A stretch of DNA of 64,000 nucleotides, taken from assembly GCA_013423385.1 (NCBI GenBank), contig BLZA01000007.1, positions 1 to 64,000 on the forward strand, given 5' to 3'. Numbering within the stretch: position 1 is the stretch's first letter; each line of letters begins with the position of its first letter. The notes under the pieces are model-generated. The model saw nothing but the letters and a program-made list of their open reading frames with translations, searched no databases and was not told the DNA's origin. The DNA is from Naganishia liquefaciens (taxonomy: Eukaryota; Basidiomycota; Tremellomycetes; Filobasidiales; Filobasidiaceae). Shown here in pieces: positions 7,981-18,057 of this stretch. The position numbers were made by a program, and so were the translations under genes.

Positions 7981-9757
7981 GTGGCAAGAGTCACCCTCTT
8001 CCCCTGCTTAGTTGGATACGAAGCACATCGAGAAGGACCAACGCTAAGCGATGTCATGGTAGTCCTCTTGTTGGATGGCAGGACGAATCAGTATGGCGAT
8101 ACACAATACATGGGCGCAGTTAGGAACAGAAACTGGGATGAGTGTCCTCTGGGGGCCATGGCGATGTGGCTGTTCTATAGGTCAGCGCCTCTACGTGGCG
8201 TCCATTCACTAAGACTGACTCCAGTTGACTATAAGATTTCAGCTGAGTGGCGAGACGTTCGGTGCCCACTATGACAGCTTTCCGCGAATGGACGAACGGT
8301 CACAATGGTATCCTATATGGCTATCCCCTGGCAAGAAGAAAGATGCACCGATCTCGGCGGATGCTCATGCGAAAGCCACAAAGGCGGTGCTCGAAAGAGC
8401 AGGTGTCCGACAATTGTCGAAGAAAGTGACTCACATCTTTCGAGAATCGGGTACAAGAATGGCTGATTTGTTCGGAGCAAGCGAAAGGGATATCCGCAGG
8501 GGCGGCCGATGGGATATGTCATCAATGGCGCAGCATTACCTTACAACTTTACCTCGCGGGATCATCCGCGTCTTAGCTGGCTTCCCATCCAGTCCGGGAC
8601 AATTTTGGCTTGAGCTAGACCTCGATCCTCCCGAAAAACTGGAAAGGTTGGTCTTTCCACATGCTGCTCTTTGGTATGTTGAAGGTTGAATCTACGTGAA
8701 AAGGTGTCAGTAGAGGCTAAGATAGATAATGTGCCAGGTTGGAGAAGATGCAATACGTCCCCGAGCAGAAGCGAACGATAGCGGCTCACGGTTTCCTCAA
8801 CCTCCTCTTGCGACTGAGGCGGGTCTTGCTGCAGGACTGCGCTTTCCTGCAACAGCGCCATCCAGACAACTTGTTGTTGAAGCACGACATTTTTCAGTCG
8901 GATGCATATGAAGCATACGCGGCACAGGTCGTGCAGCGCAGCAAGGCCGTAAAGGCGCCTATGGAGGTACAACTCCAACAAGTTATGCCTACACTACACG
9001 CGAAGATGGACACGATCAGCGGAGTACTAGAGACGGGGGTGAAAGACATACATTCAGTCCTCCAGCAGCATCTCCGCGGCCTACGAGAAGAGCTCCTGCC
9101 GACGTTGTCCGGTATTGACGGAGTACAGGCAACGCAGATGATAGATCAGCAACGAATTGGTGCATTCCTTAATCTATCGGCGCAGAGCTTACAATTGGTA
9201 ACGGAAGGCACTTTCGAGACTCGCTTGCGCCTTCCCAACGAAGTGGCGACCGAGACGAGCGGTGACAGGCCAGCAGCGAGGGCAGGGGGACGCGGTCAGC
9301 ATGCTGAGACAGGTCGTGCACGATACTCACCCTCTACTGTCTCAATCGATTCCCGCCATCAGTGCTCAGAGTTCGTCCAGCCAGATTCCTTCTTGTCCGG
9401 GATCGCTTCCCGAGATTCGGCCTGCCTCCCAATCGGCGGCAGGGGTTAGGGGTTACCACAGTTGACATGCTGTAGAAAGAGTGGACAGTTGGCGTATTCG
9501 GCCGTTCGTCAATCGAGGCGATGGTCAGAAGGGGCTTACAGAAGTTAGAGGGTCAGCGCAAGCTATACTCCAGGAGGAAGATCGTAATCGACGAGGTGAA
9601 ACGTCTGGCGTATATGCGTACCGAGCCCAAGTCTGTCATCGTTGCAGCCATGGATCAATATATGGCCCAGCACCGACTTTCGATGACGAAGCTGCAAGAC
9701 TCGATAAAGAGACGGACCGCTGAGGGCAAGACGATGGCATTCTGGCTGGTTGAATAG
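7981..9757 (+). CDS. Crypton-like tyrosine recombinase (Ndc10_II plus GCR1_C type), N terminus uncertain
   Basis: Exons join across three introns: 54 bases after 8178, about 67 bases after 8671, and about 35 bases after 9437 in the least certain joint. The central block GRTNQYGDTQYMGAVR...CPLGAMAMWLFYR is diagnostic of fungal Ndc10-like Crypton recombinases. KKVTHIFRESG supplies the H-x2-R pair, and GGRWDMSSMAQHYL supplies the likely nucleophilic Tyr. A long helical Gln-rich linker follows. The C-terminal WTVGVFGRSSIEA...YSRRKIVIDEV region matches the GCR1_C DNA-binding domain. No ATG is obvious upstream and the preceding 60 bases abut the terminal repeat, so the catalytic domain's first part may be missing or in a small exon. 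Such enzymes cut and join DNA through a covalent tyrosine link. Confidence 0.7.
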
Positions 9758-10004
9758 TATGGCGAGGATTATTCGAAGACATACTTGGTGTATGGTAGAA
9801 CAGACTTACGTACACCTCATTTTATCTGTGTCGTTGGGGATTCTACAAACATACAACTCCTGCGCGAGCAAGGCGTGAAGGCAGTAAGTATCACGTCCGT
9901 CCTTATCAGACACCCGGACGACATACCTATCTACAAAGCGATGGCCATCGTTTGACCCGGTGTTTGCCCTCAGGTAACAAGCGGGTAGTTAAGCAGTGCG
10001 GATC

Positions 10005-10432
10005 AGCCACGAATGCTGTAGCGATACAACCGTTGGATGTAGTATTTAGTGGACGATGACATAAGTCATCGTCAAATGCCCGACAGCTCCGTTTGATTGA
10101 CAAAGACCTTCTGATTCATCAGAGTTTCGTCGAGAAGACTTCGTCTATCACCAGCCACATCAAGAACAGCAATTGGTTTAGAATGCGTATATATAGAAGC
10201 CTTTCTCAGTTGTATTCTGACCTAGCCATGATCTTGATGCACCCTTTGATTTCCTTTTAATCACGAAGCTACCTTGAGCGCAAGACTTTCTCAAGATTAG
10301 CTACCCTCGTCTTTCCACTTCCGGTATTGCAGGATCCTGTCTTGAAGTAATAAGTGTACATTGTTTGTGCTAGATCCCTCATACAACGACTGTGCTATCT
10401 GCTATTGCAGAATAGATCACTGGTCCGCGACA
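10005..10432 (-). repeat. Terminal repeat copy 2, inverted
   Basis: Read on the minus strand from 10432, it starts TGTCGCGGACCAGTG and shares GGGATCTAGCAC and CTTATTAC with copy 1. It also shares AGGGTAGCTAATC, the TATA-like CTTCTATATATA, the GACGATG...CATCGTC hairpin (about 10053-10074) and the closing TGTATCGCTACAGC. It is shorter than copy 1 by about 110 bases because part of the stretch after the TATA-like box is missing or replaced. Confidence 0.7.
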
Positions 10433-11284
10433 ATCAAAGTATCGCAATGTCATGTATGGATGCTTTCTCCCCCCCTCTTTCCCTTTTCCAGGCAAAGAAG
10501 AGTGAGATTTGCATGTCTTGTATATCCACCGCGTTGGTGGCGTTACAATTGTCCAGTCCCTGGACCGGTGTTGGTCCTCTCCTAATTCGCTCACTAATTT
10601 GCCCGAGATGTAGATTCACCCATGCATCTGGACGTCTGGTCGTCTGGGTGCCCGGATGTCCAGATGGCTGGATGTCCGGACGTCTGGATGGCTGGATGTC
10701 TGGATATCTATACGTCTGGATATCTGGATGCTTGGATGCCTACAGGTGCACGTGAGTGAGTTCCAGAGTTGGTGATTACAATGCAAGTTAGGTTTTATCT
10801 ACTTGCGGACTTGATCGTTGCCGGCGGTGACACGTCATTATGAGTGCCGCGAGAATGCCTTAGTCGTCTTGTTCACGTGACACTTGATCGTGCCAGTTGC
10901 GCGAGTGCTCGCAAATCGTCGACGTTTGAAGTCTTGCAGTTGTGTACTGGCGTCACAGGTGGTGAAGCATGACATTTTGATTCCTATATTTTACAAGCTG
11001 TTGTTTTGTTTCGAACTCGTTATAATGGAAAACTCTGGTCGGATAACTGGTCAAAAGTACAATTGCACACTGTTTGATAACTAGAAATGTCGAGTTGGCG
11101 ATTCCATAACAATGTTGAGAATGAGAATGCGCGCGGCGCTTTGTATTAGACGCAGAATAAACGCGGACTGACTGCGGAGTGACGAGGGTCTTTCTAGAAA
11201 GCTCCATAGGCCTGATCTTCCTGTCCGCGCGGACGATATAAAGCGTTGTACATCTAAACCGCGCCAGAGTTTGTAGTTAATATA
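10433..11284. other. Non-coding spacer with minisatellite
   Basis: Apart from the TCTGGATG minisatellite at 10624-10745, I see no gene or element. Short open frames here lack any recognisable composition or motif. Confidence 0.4.
10624..10745 (+). repeat. Minisatellite built on (TC)TGGATG-like units
   Basis: Imperfect units of 8-10 bases (CTGGACGT, CTGGATGT, CTGGATAT) are repeated about a dozen times. A related but looser set, ATCTGGATAGTTGGC, appears at 12960-13140 on the far side of the copia/MULE complex. Confidence 0.85.
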
Positions 11285-11722
11285 ATGGAATGCAGGAAAC
11301 GACAACGGGACCTCAAGACCAGTAGCAAAAAGGATCACGGCGACGGTAAAAGCAACTCCGATAGGACTGCCTACCTCGGTTCGGGGTTCTCGGGAGCTGT
11401 CATAAGCTCACTCGACGAGATGGATGGTTTTTCGACATCCTTTTACTTCAAGCAACACGATAGCGACATTAGGTTTCTCCTCGATCTAGGCGCGACGGAA
11501 CACCTCTGCGGTGATAGAACCGTATTCAGCAACATTCGGCGATTATCAACTCGAAAGGAATTTCGCATGGTTAACGGAACGGCTTACGCGGAGGAAGTGG
11601 GAGACATCGTGGTTGAAGGGTCTGCAGCCGGTAATGTGACTTTCCGTAATGTACATTATCTGCCCAACTCTCCGAATCTATTGTCATATGGTACACTCCT
11701 GAACAAAGGGTGGGACTCAAGC
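11285..11722 (+). mobile_element. Ty1/copia LTR retroelement fossil (protease-region fragment)
   Basis: This fragment matches the aspartic protease region and the start of the gag-pre-integrase region of Ty1/copia polyproteins (the RFLLDLGATEHLC and VHYLPNSPNLLSYG regions). It is a broken remnant: integrase, reverse transcriptase and RNase H are absent. It stops abruptly where terminal repeat copy 3 begins at 11723. It is older than, or the same age as, that repeat. Confidence 0.75.
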
Positions 11723-11747
11723 TGTCGCGGACAAGTAGTTAGTATTG

Positions 11748-11850
11748 GGGAAATTGCAAAAATACCCCTGTACTTTGCCCTAAATATGACAAATACCCCT
11801 GCATCGACGAAAATTACAGAAATACCCCTGTCGCTTTTATTTTTTCCAAA
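11748..11850 (+). repeat. MULE left terminal inverted repeat
   Basis: The arm contains three tandem-like AAATACCCCTG(T) blocks at about 30-base spacing and ends in a T-rich stretch after CCCCTGTCGC. Confidence 0.85.
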
Positions 11851-12021
11851 GCGCGTTTTCTTTGGGTGAAACCCTTCAATGTGACACAAAAATGGCTGTC
11901 AGACAGATGCTTGACGCGTAGAAAATCAGCCAACGCCGGCATAGTAGTGATAGACTGAGCATAGAGAACGACGATTACGAGGACTATTAGGGCAGGTGCA
12001 TAGCTCTATCGTCGATACGAA

Positions 12022-12429
12022 ATGGTGATCTCCACAGCAGACGAGCAGTTGCCTTTCCGACTGGGCCAGGCTTTTATCAGCAAACAGGCCCTTGCCGAAG
12101 CTGCGAAGCTGCATGCTTCCATCGAGGGATTCGAATTCTGCGCACACAAATCCGATAATAAGAAATACGATATTCGATGCCGTAACTCCAAAGAGCAACA
12201 ATGCAGCTGGAGAAGTCTTCGATGCAAGCGGTGTGGGCAAATTGGCCACAATCTCCGAACTTGCCAAGAACCGATTCTTCCCGAAGAGACTACAATTCAC
12301 CCCGAGGAACATGCCGATTTCAATGGAGCGGAAGCATATGACTTTGGAGATGTGCCTTTCAGTGGCGATCTGCCGCCAACACCTCAGCTGATGGGCCCTT
12401 TCTCTGCTGTACACTTCGGAAATATCTAG
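12022..12429 (+). CDS. Shortened MULE transposase: Mutator DNA-binding domain joined to CCHC zinc knuckle
   Basis: An uninterrupted 135-residue frame starts at an ATG. Residues 10-55 (FRLGQAFISKQALAEAAKLH, GFEFC, KYDIRCRN, CSWR) match the N-terminal DNA-binding domain of MuDR-type transposases (DBD_Tnp_Mut). Residues 67-82 are a zinc knuckle, RCKRCGQIGHNLRTC (C-x2-C-x4-H-x4-C), which in full-length MULE transposases lies near the C terminus, after the SWIM finger. The DDE catalytic core and SWIM domain, several hundred residues, are missing, so the two ends have been joined in frame. The result could bind the TIRs but not cut DNA. It may be a simple deletion derivative, or a retained repressor of related elements. 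Confidence 0.75.
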   Translation: MVISTADEQLPFRLGQAFISKQALAEAAKLHASIEGFEFCAHKSDNKKYDIRCRNSKEQQCSWRSLRCKRCGQIGHNLRTCQEPILPEETTIHPEEHADFNGAEAYDFGDVPFSGDLPPTPQLMGPFSAVHFGNI

Positions 12430-12589
12430 AACCTGGCTTGTAACATATATCTGCAAGGTGAAACATGTCTCCTAAAGTCAGTCGCGCCAGCTACTCGAGC
12501 GCAAAGACCCCTGAGTTTCGACTTGAAACGGATGTCGATTCATCGGTGATGAATGACGTGTCCTGTTTGAGGGAAAATTCGCGCGGATG

Positions 12590-12693
12590 CGAAAAGCAAA
12601 AAAACGCGACAGGGGTGTTTCTGTAATTTCCAGCTGGACAGGGGTATTTGTAATATTTCCATCAAAGTACAGGGGTATTTCTGCAAATTTCCC
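12590..12693 (-). repeat. MULE right terminal inverted repeat
   Basis: Read on the minus strand, it aligns base for base with the left arm apart from scattered substitutions. All three ACCCCTGT blocks and the terminal GGGAAAT are kept. Confidence 0.85.
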
Positions 12694-12959
12694 GTTAGTA
12701 TTGCAATAGCAAGACTATACCGTCGTTGTAATGGGATCTAGCACTAGCGATGTACTCTTATTACCTAATACGGGATTCGGATACCTATTGTGAAAGACGA
12801 AGGGTAGCTAATCCTGAGAAAGTCTTGCACTCAAGGTAGCTTATGGAATTATCGTGAATCAAAGGGTGAGTCCATAAGTCATGATGGCTATTACAACTCG
12901 ATAAGATGCTCTCCTTATATAGTTGTCCAGGAAGGTGGCTCCCTTGCTTCCTGAGCTGT

Positions 12960-13140
12960 TCAGGCTATTCGGATGGTGCGCAAATATCTGGATAGTTGGC
13001 CAGTATTCGAATGGTTTATTCGGAATCTGAATAGTTCGGTCAAGTATCTGGACAGTTAGCGAAGCATTTCGATATCTGGCTGAGTGTGTGGAGATTTGGC
13101 TAAGTATCTGGATAACTGGCTAAATTACGTGATAGCAAGT
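12960..13140 (+). repeat. Degenerate ATCTGGATA(G/A)TTGGC repeats
   Basis: Loose repeats of about 24 bases (ATCTGGATAGTTGG, ATCTGGACAGTTAG, ATCTGGATAACTGG) follow terminal repeat copy 3. The core resembles the minisatellite at 10624-10745. Confidence 0.65.
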
Positions 13141-13726
13141 CAATGCTGAGCTTCAGTTGTAGGTCTACCGGTAGTCCAGAGTTCATGTGATGACATTACT
13201 CTCTGAACTAGACATACAGCTGAACTGTTGAACTAGCAGCCACTACAATATATGTGGCGCTCGCTAAATATGGGGATGAAATTCATACTGGTGGTCGAAA
13301 CTATCATTGGCGAACTTAAAGGAGAAAAACTGTACCAATCGTTCCGGGGTGGGTGCTATCGAACGCTGGCTTGGTTACTGAAGGACACCGAGGGTCAACA
13401 AAAAGCTTGAAGGCTTGGAAGCCTGACAGAAATTGCTATAAGGCACAAAGGCCATTATAGACGTAGCGGATTTTTTTTTGCAACCAGCAATAGAATAGGC
13501 TCGGACTGGGTCCTCACGGCCATATTCACTAACCCATGCATAATGATACCCACATATGTCGAAAGTCTTGACCGACTCGTGGCTCTTGCCGCACATGCTT
13601 TTCTGTTTTTCGCAGGGATAAAAGGATCTCTTTATTGCTCATCTATTCGCCTGAGACAGCTTTTTCGCTCATAAAACCTGTGCCTCTCCACTTGCAACTT
13701 GCTCACCCAGATCAGAAGAATGGAGG
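13141..13726. other. Spacer before the ELYS-domain gene
   Basis: There is no supportable gene. The last 100 bases are probably the promoter and 5' UTR of the gene that starts at 13727. Confidence 0.4.
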
Positions 13727-16324
13727 ATGCGTCAATCACCACCTCGGGAGAGCTCAAACAATATGTTGCCACGGTATCTGGCCGACATCATCTGCCATGC
13801 GCGACCTGTGAACGATGGGGATGGAACCGAAAGCGCCCATGCGAGCCGAAATGTCCTGCTGATGAATGTTATGCTCGAGGACCTCGACATTTCTGGTGAG
13901 TCGAGCGGCATTTTCAGCCTTTCGGGTCTCATGCGGAATGATGTGCAGCTCGATACGCACCTGTCTCTGCGAACCAACTTGAAGATTTCTTTCAAGAGCT
14001 CCTCGTCTTGCCCCAGCTCCAGCGGGATCTGATCGCCTACTACATTGTTCTCGACACTTCGGATTCTGCAACTGGCAAGGACTTTGTTAGATCTCGCCAT
14101 CTCACGCAAGCTGATGCCGCGCGGATCCAAGGATTCTGGCATCTGGATAATGGTCGCATTGAAGAGGCGGTGCGCTTACTCTCAACACCAAGTCCCTGGA
14201 GTGGATTCGCGGATGACGATCGTATCAAAAGGCTGCAGGACGCCGTACTCGAGAATCTGGAACAAGAGGGATCGCCAACCATTATCAAACAATTCATTCA
14301 GGGGTCTGGAATGATCAAAAACAGCCCGTGGAGGAGAGAATGCACCGTCAGGGCCCTAGCTTTGGATGATGGCAGCATGCGGGAAGCCTGGCGGTACGTG
14401 CGGGATCTCGAATTCGAAAATGAAATGATTCTCGGGGAGGAGCTCGGGATAGAGGAGGAAGATGAGATGGATGTCGATGCAGACGACGAGGAAGAGGTGC
14501 AGAGAAAAGTCGAGATCGTGCAGGACGAGCGGAAGAGGTTGTTGGCGATCATGCTTGACGCCATTCTTATTCGTGAGCTCTTACGAGACGCGGTCTTCCT
14601 CAAAGAGCTGACATCCTCCACTAGCTCGACCTCACAAGATTGCATTACAAGTACTCGTCAAGTTGCCGATCGACAGGTTCGAAATCAAGTTCATGACTTC
14701 ATACTTGCTCAACACAACATCAACGCTGCCCGCGGCATCCTTCTCCCTACTCCACGACCTCTTGACTCTTCGTCTTTGCTCGAGTGGCCAGCACGCAAAT
14801 GCTATCGATTTGGATCGACAGGTCGCCGAACGAATCCGCGAGCGTCCGGAATTGGCGGTCGGAAGCGAATCGCGAGCGAAGGTGCAGGCAATGGTCGAAT
14901 TGCTGCCGGAAGTCCAGAGGAAGATGTTGTTGGTGGAGAGAGATGCAGCAAATACTCAGGAAGCAAGCAAGGAGCAGGAGGTTCAAGTTGCAAAGCAGCC
15001 GAGCTCTACGACAGCGGCGTCGGCCCCGTTTACCCGACCGAGCTTTGCACCGCTTTCCGCTTCAGTACAGCTTCGACAGGCATCTAACCCACGCAATGCC
15101 ATCTATCAAGCTCTTTTGCGGTCGACTTCTTCGTCATCATTGAATGGTAATGCCGCCTCTGCCAGAACCAATGACCGGTTCCTTCCTGTGGATCACGCCC
15201 CGGCTTCCTCTCGTCGTCAGCTCAACAACTCCACCTCCGGCATGGCATCCAGTATTCATGTACCTTACGGCGGACAACAAACACAGTTCCCGGCGAGTCC
15301 CTTTAATTTTCCACCTCGGGTGCCGGTTGCGTATGCGGCGTCCTCGGCATGTGCGCCTTCCGCTGAAATGGGCGGTCGCAGCGATATCGATGATGAGACA
15401 TACGATGACGGCTCGGTGACACCTCGGGACGCGAGGTCGGTTTCACCCCATCGAGACCATTCAATGGCGGATGAGAGAGAGGAGACACCTGTCGCAAGGC
15501 AATCAAACCGACATTCGGAGCCGCGTGACCAGGCGCAGTATGACAAGGAGCAGCAGAGTAAGGAGGATCGGCAGAACGAGGATCGGCCTGAAGACGATCA
15601 GACGATCAGTCGCTCTGCGTCGCCTGTCGAGCCAATGGCCGTCGATGAGCAGAGCGAGCGGGGGGAGCACAAGGACAAGGAGCACCCAACCCAAAAGGCA
15701 AGGGAGAATCGGTCGCGTCAAAAGCCGTCAGAGTCTACCAGCACTCTATCTCCGACTCGCACAATCGCCAAGACACCAAGAAGAACGCGTAAGCAAGAGC
15801 AGCAATCGCAGTCAACGGACGAGACGGAGCAACAGGGCGCCGGAGACGATCAGCCCATTCCGATCCCTGGCGCCTTTCCGACGGCCACTACCTTGAAGCG
15901 GAAGTTGCGATCGTCCTCGCAGCGGAAGGACAGCACTGGATATCTGGAAAAGGATACGCAGGCATCGCCCCCCAAGAGGACCCGGAAGATTACAGATGGA
16001 GTCGAAGCGGCGAGACGGGCGACCAGATCTCAGAGTGTCGCTAGTCAAGCGACAACGGAAGGGGACCACAATGAGACGACGGCGACGAGGCAAGATTCCG
16101 GCGTGAACAAGCGCCGACCTCAGAGACGATCGGCGAGACTGTCAGAGTCGACCGCGCCATCTTCGCCTGCTCGAAGTGCGGCATCAGATGCTACGAGTAC
16201 TACAGCAACGAAGCCGCGCACGCGAAAGGCTGCTTCGACGCCCAAAAAGTCAGCACCACCGGCTACGAGGGGCGTCAGAACGAGGCGTCAAGCTGCGGCG
16301 CTGGAGGAAGAAGACGAGGAGTAG
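13727..16324 (+). CDS. ELYS-domain protein (nuclear pore assembly type), about 830 aa
   Basis: Three exons (13727-13895, 13949-14572, 14625-16324) join in frame at GTGAGT and GTGAGC donors and give exactly 831 codons. Residues of about 60-330 match the ELYS-like alpha-helical domain. Typical pieces are LIAYYIVLDTSD, IQGFWHLDNGRIEEAVRLL and CTVRALALDDGSMREAWRYV, followed after the second intron by RPHKIALQVLVKLPIDRFE. In ELYS/Mel-28 relatives this domain helps bring the Nup107/Nup84 complex to chromatin. The remaining 450 residues are disordered, rich in Ser, Arg, Glu and Gln. They end in a basic stretch (TRKAASTPKKSAPPATRG) followed by an acidic tail, compatible with DNA or histone contact. 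No beta-propeller is present, as in other fungal ELYS proteins. The stop lies 16 bases from the stop of the convergent amidohydrolase gene. Confidence 0.85.
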
Positions 16325-16340
16325 GGCAATGTATGTGGCT

Positions 16341-18057
16341 TCATGGCTTCTGGTATACAATTTTACCCGCGACCCATGTCTGCGTCACGGCCTTTTGAGC
16401 TTCTCTGAGCGTTTCTACGCCATTTGCAAACGGGTCGATATCCAGAACGCAAAAGTCGGCCGACTTGCCCCGCTCCAGACTCCCGCTATACCCTTCGGCT
16501 TGGCAAGCGTATGCTGATCCCAGAGTATAGTTTTGAATAGCAACATCGAGGCTGACGCACCATTTGGACAGCGCGATGATCCTGGGATCTTGGGAAGGAG
16601 GAATCGTTGGATCCCTGCTAGACTGTCGAGTGGTCGCGGTGTACATGTTGGGAAAACAATGATGCGGCGCCGTTGGCGCATCGCTACCAAAGGCCATCTT
16701 GGACTGAGCATCGACGTACTCTGACCACGGGAATGCCCGATCTATACGCTCGTCGTAGCCGAGCATCTTTTGCCAGTTTGGAAGGTAGATCGGGTCGGCG
16801 TGCACGGGTTGGAGGGAAGCGACGATGCCGAGTCGCGTGAGACGTTCGATGCTCGACTTGTTGACGACTTCGAGGTGTTCGATCCGATGGCGGCGAGGGT
16901 GATTGGCGCCATTGACGTTGATGGCATGCTCGAATGCATCGAGTGCCTGGTCGACTGCAGCATCGCCAATGGCATGAACGGCGACTTGGAGACCAAGTTG
17001 ATCGGCCAACGCCACCGTCTCGAAAAGTTCATTCCTCGGCCAGATGGGCTCTGCCGTCGAGCCGTCAAAGTACGGCTTGGAGCAGTAGGCTGTACACGAA
17101 TCAACGACGCCGTCCGAGATGATCTTGATGCCTGCGATCCGTAACCATGGCGCGTGTGATGTCAAACGCTGTTTATGCGCGAGCGCATCCATGACGGCTT
17201 TCCTGCGGTCTTCTGCAGATCCACTCGGAGAAACTAGGCAGTGCGCGGCGATCCGAATCGGCAGGGTATTCCCGTGTCGCCGATAATAGACCTCGAGCGC
17301 CTCCAGGTCGTACGATTCTAGAGCCATTTCAGTAGCGCCCGTCACGCCCGTCGCGAGGTATTCGCTGAACATATCCTTCAAGTACTTGAGGCGATCCTCG
17401 AGTGTGAGTTGTTGCGCGAGGTACGGCCACACGTGCTCCGCCGTCGCCGTCTCGAGAAACAGTCCCGTCAACTCGCCATCTGCGTCTTTCTCAAACGATC
17501 CGCCTTTCGGATCCGGTGTATCCTTGGTTATCCCGAGGGCACGGATCGCCGCCGTATTGAGCCACGTAGAATGCAAGTCGGACGAATCGATAAAGACGGG
17601 AACGTCCGGCACGACCTCGTCGAGATACTTGCGATGCGGTCTGGCGCCGAGCGCATCAAAGAGGAAACCCATGGCGAGGATGCGCGGACTGTGAGGTTTG
17701 GCTTTGAGCGTTTCGACAAGCGCTTGTTGGACTTGAGCGATTGTTTTGCCGAGCATTTTGACCTTGTTCAATGATCCGCCGAGCATGACAAGGTGTGTAT
17801 GGCCATCGACGATTCCGGGCAAGACCACGGCCCCTTTGAGATCCACTTTGTCGATGGGTGACTTCTGCTGGAAATCTGGGTCAGGTGATTGAAAGCACGG
17901 CTCATAACCGACTGACCTCTCGATCTTGCTCTTGCAGGTCTGCCTCCCTTCCAACACACATGACCCGGTCGTCCTCTATCAACATGGCCTCTTGAAGTCC
18001 CTCATCCCGTACACTGGTAAAGATCTTGCCGTTGAAAAAGAGTCTGCGCGTGGCCAT
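16341..18057 (-). CDS. Amidohydrolase family 3 enzyme (YtcJ-like), about 554 aa
   Basis: Two exons (18057-17917, 17864-16341) are joined over a 52-base intron. The start MATRRLFFNGKIF is typical: family members open with a short beta-rich segment that also forms part of the C-terminal sandwich. Metal-site motifs are visible in order: PGIVDGHTHL (H-x-H), VAVHAIGDAAVD (His), RRHRIEHLEV (His) and AFGSDAP (Asp). The end GSLERGKSADFCVLDIDPF is the usual amidohydrolase C-terminal strand. Such enzymes hydrolyse amide or imide bonds; YtcJ/NfdA relatives act on N-substituted formamides, but the substrate here cannot be read from sequence. No targeting signal is seen, so it is probably cytosolic. Confidence 0.88.

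Larger units (their letters stand above)
7379..10432 (+). mobile_element. Crypton-type tyrosine recombinase element bounded by inverted repeats
   Basis: A tyrosine recombinase gene (7981-9757) sits between a plus copy (7379-7918) and a minus copy (10005-10432) of the same terminal repeat. The outer ends would be TGTCGCGGAC and its complement. I see no obvious target-site duplication at the two edges. Classical Cryptons lack long inverted repeats. Either this is an unusual recombinase element with long inverted ends, or a Crypton lies by chance between two opposed solo repeats. The gene itself looks whole from the central domain onward. Confidence 0.55.
11748..12693 (+). mobile_element. Short MULE (Mutator-like) DNA transposon, 946 bp, with 10-bp target duplication
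   Basis: Near-perfect inverted ends start GGGAAATTGCAAAAATACCCC on the left and GGGAAATTTGCAGAAATACC on the right (read inward). They extend for about 100 bases, with three internal copies of AAATACCCCTGT-like units in each arm. The 10-base GTTAGTATTG is duplicated exactly at 11738-11747 and 12694-12703. TSDs of 8-11 bases and long TIRs are the hallmark of MULEs. One gene lies inside (12022-12429). The element is far shorter than an autonomous MULE. Removing it restores a continuous terminal repeat, so it inserted after that repeat. Confidence 0.88.
11723..12930 (+). repeat. Terminal repeat copy 3, split by a MULE insertion
   Basis: The repeat begins TGTCGCGGACAAGTAGTTAG at 11723, is interrupted after 11747, and resumes at 12694-12704 with CAATAGCAAGACTATACCGT. 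It runs through GGGATCTAGCACTAGCGATG to a TATA-like CTTATATAG near 12918. Beyond that it no longer matches copies 1 and 2. It has the same orientation as the copia fragment that it abuts. It is either a solo LTR, a truncated end of the recombinase element, or the LTR of the copia family. Confidence 0.65.

Noticed and set aside
9481-9723. Second plus-strand frame at the end of the recombinase gene
   Set aside because: The overlapping frame matches the GCR1_C domain much better, so this one is a shadow.
11926-12456. 176-codon minus-strand frame across the MULE
   Set aside because: The plus-strand frame carries the Mutator DNA-binding domain and a zinc knuckle; the minus frame has no recognisable feature.
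15471-15896. Arg-rich frame inside the ELYS-domain gene
   Set aside because: It is an alternate-frame reading of the low-complexity C-terminal exon.
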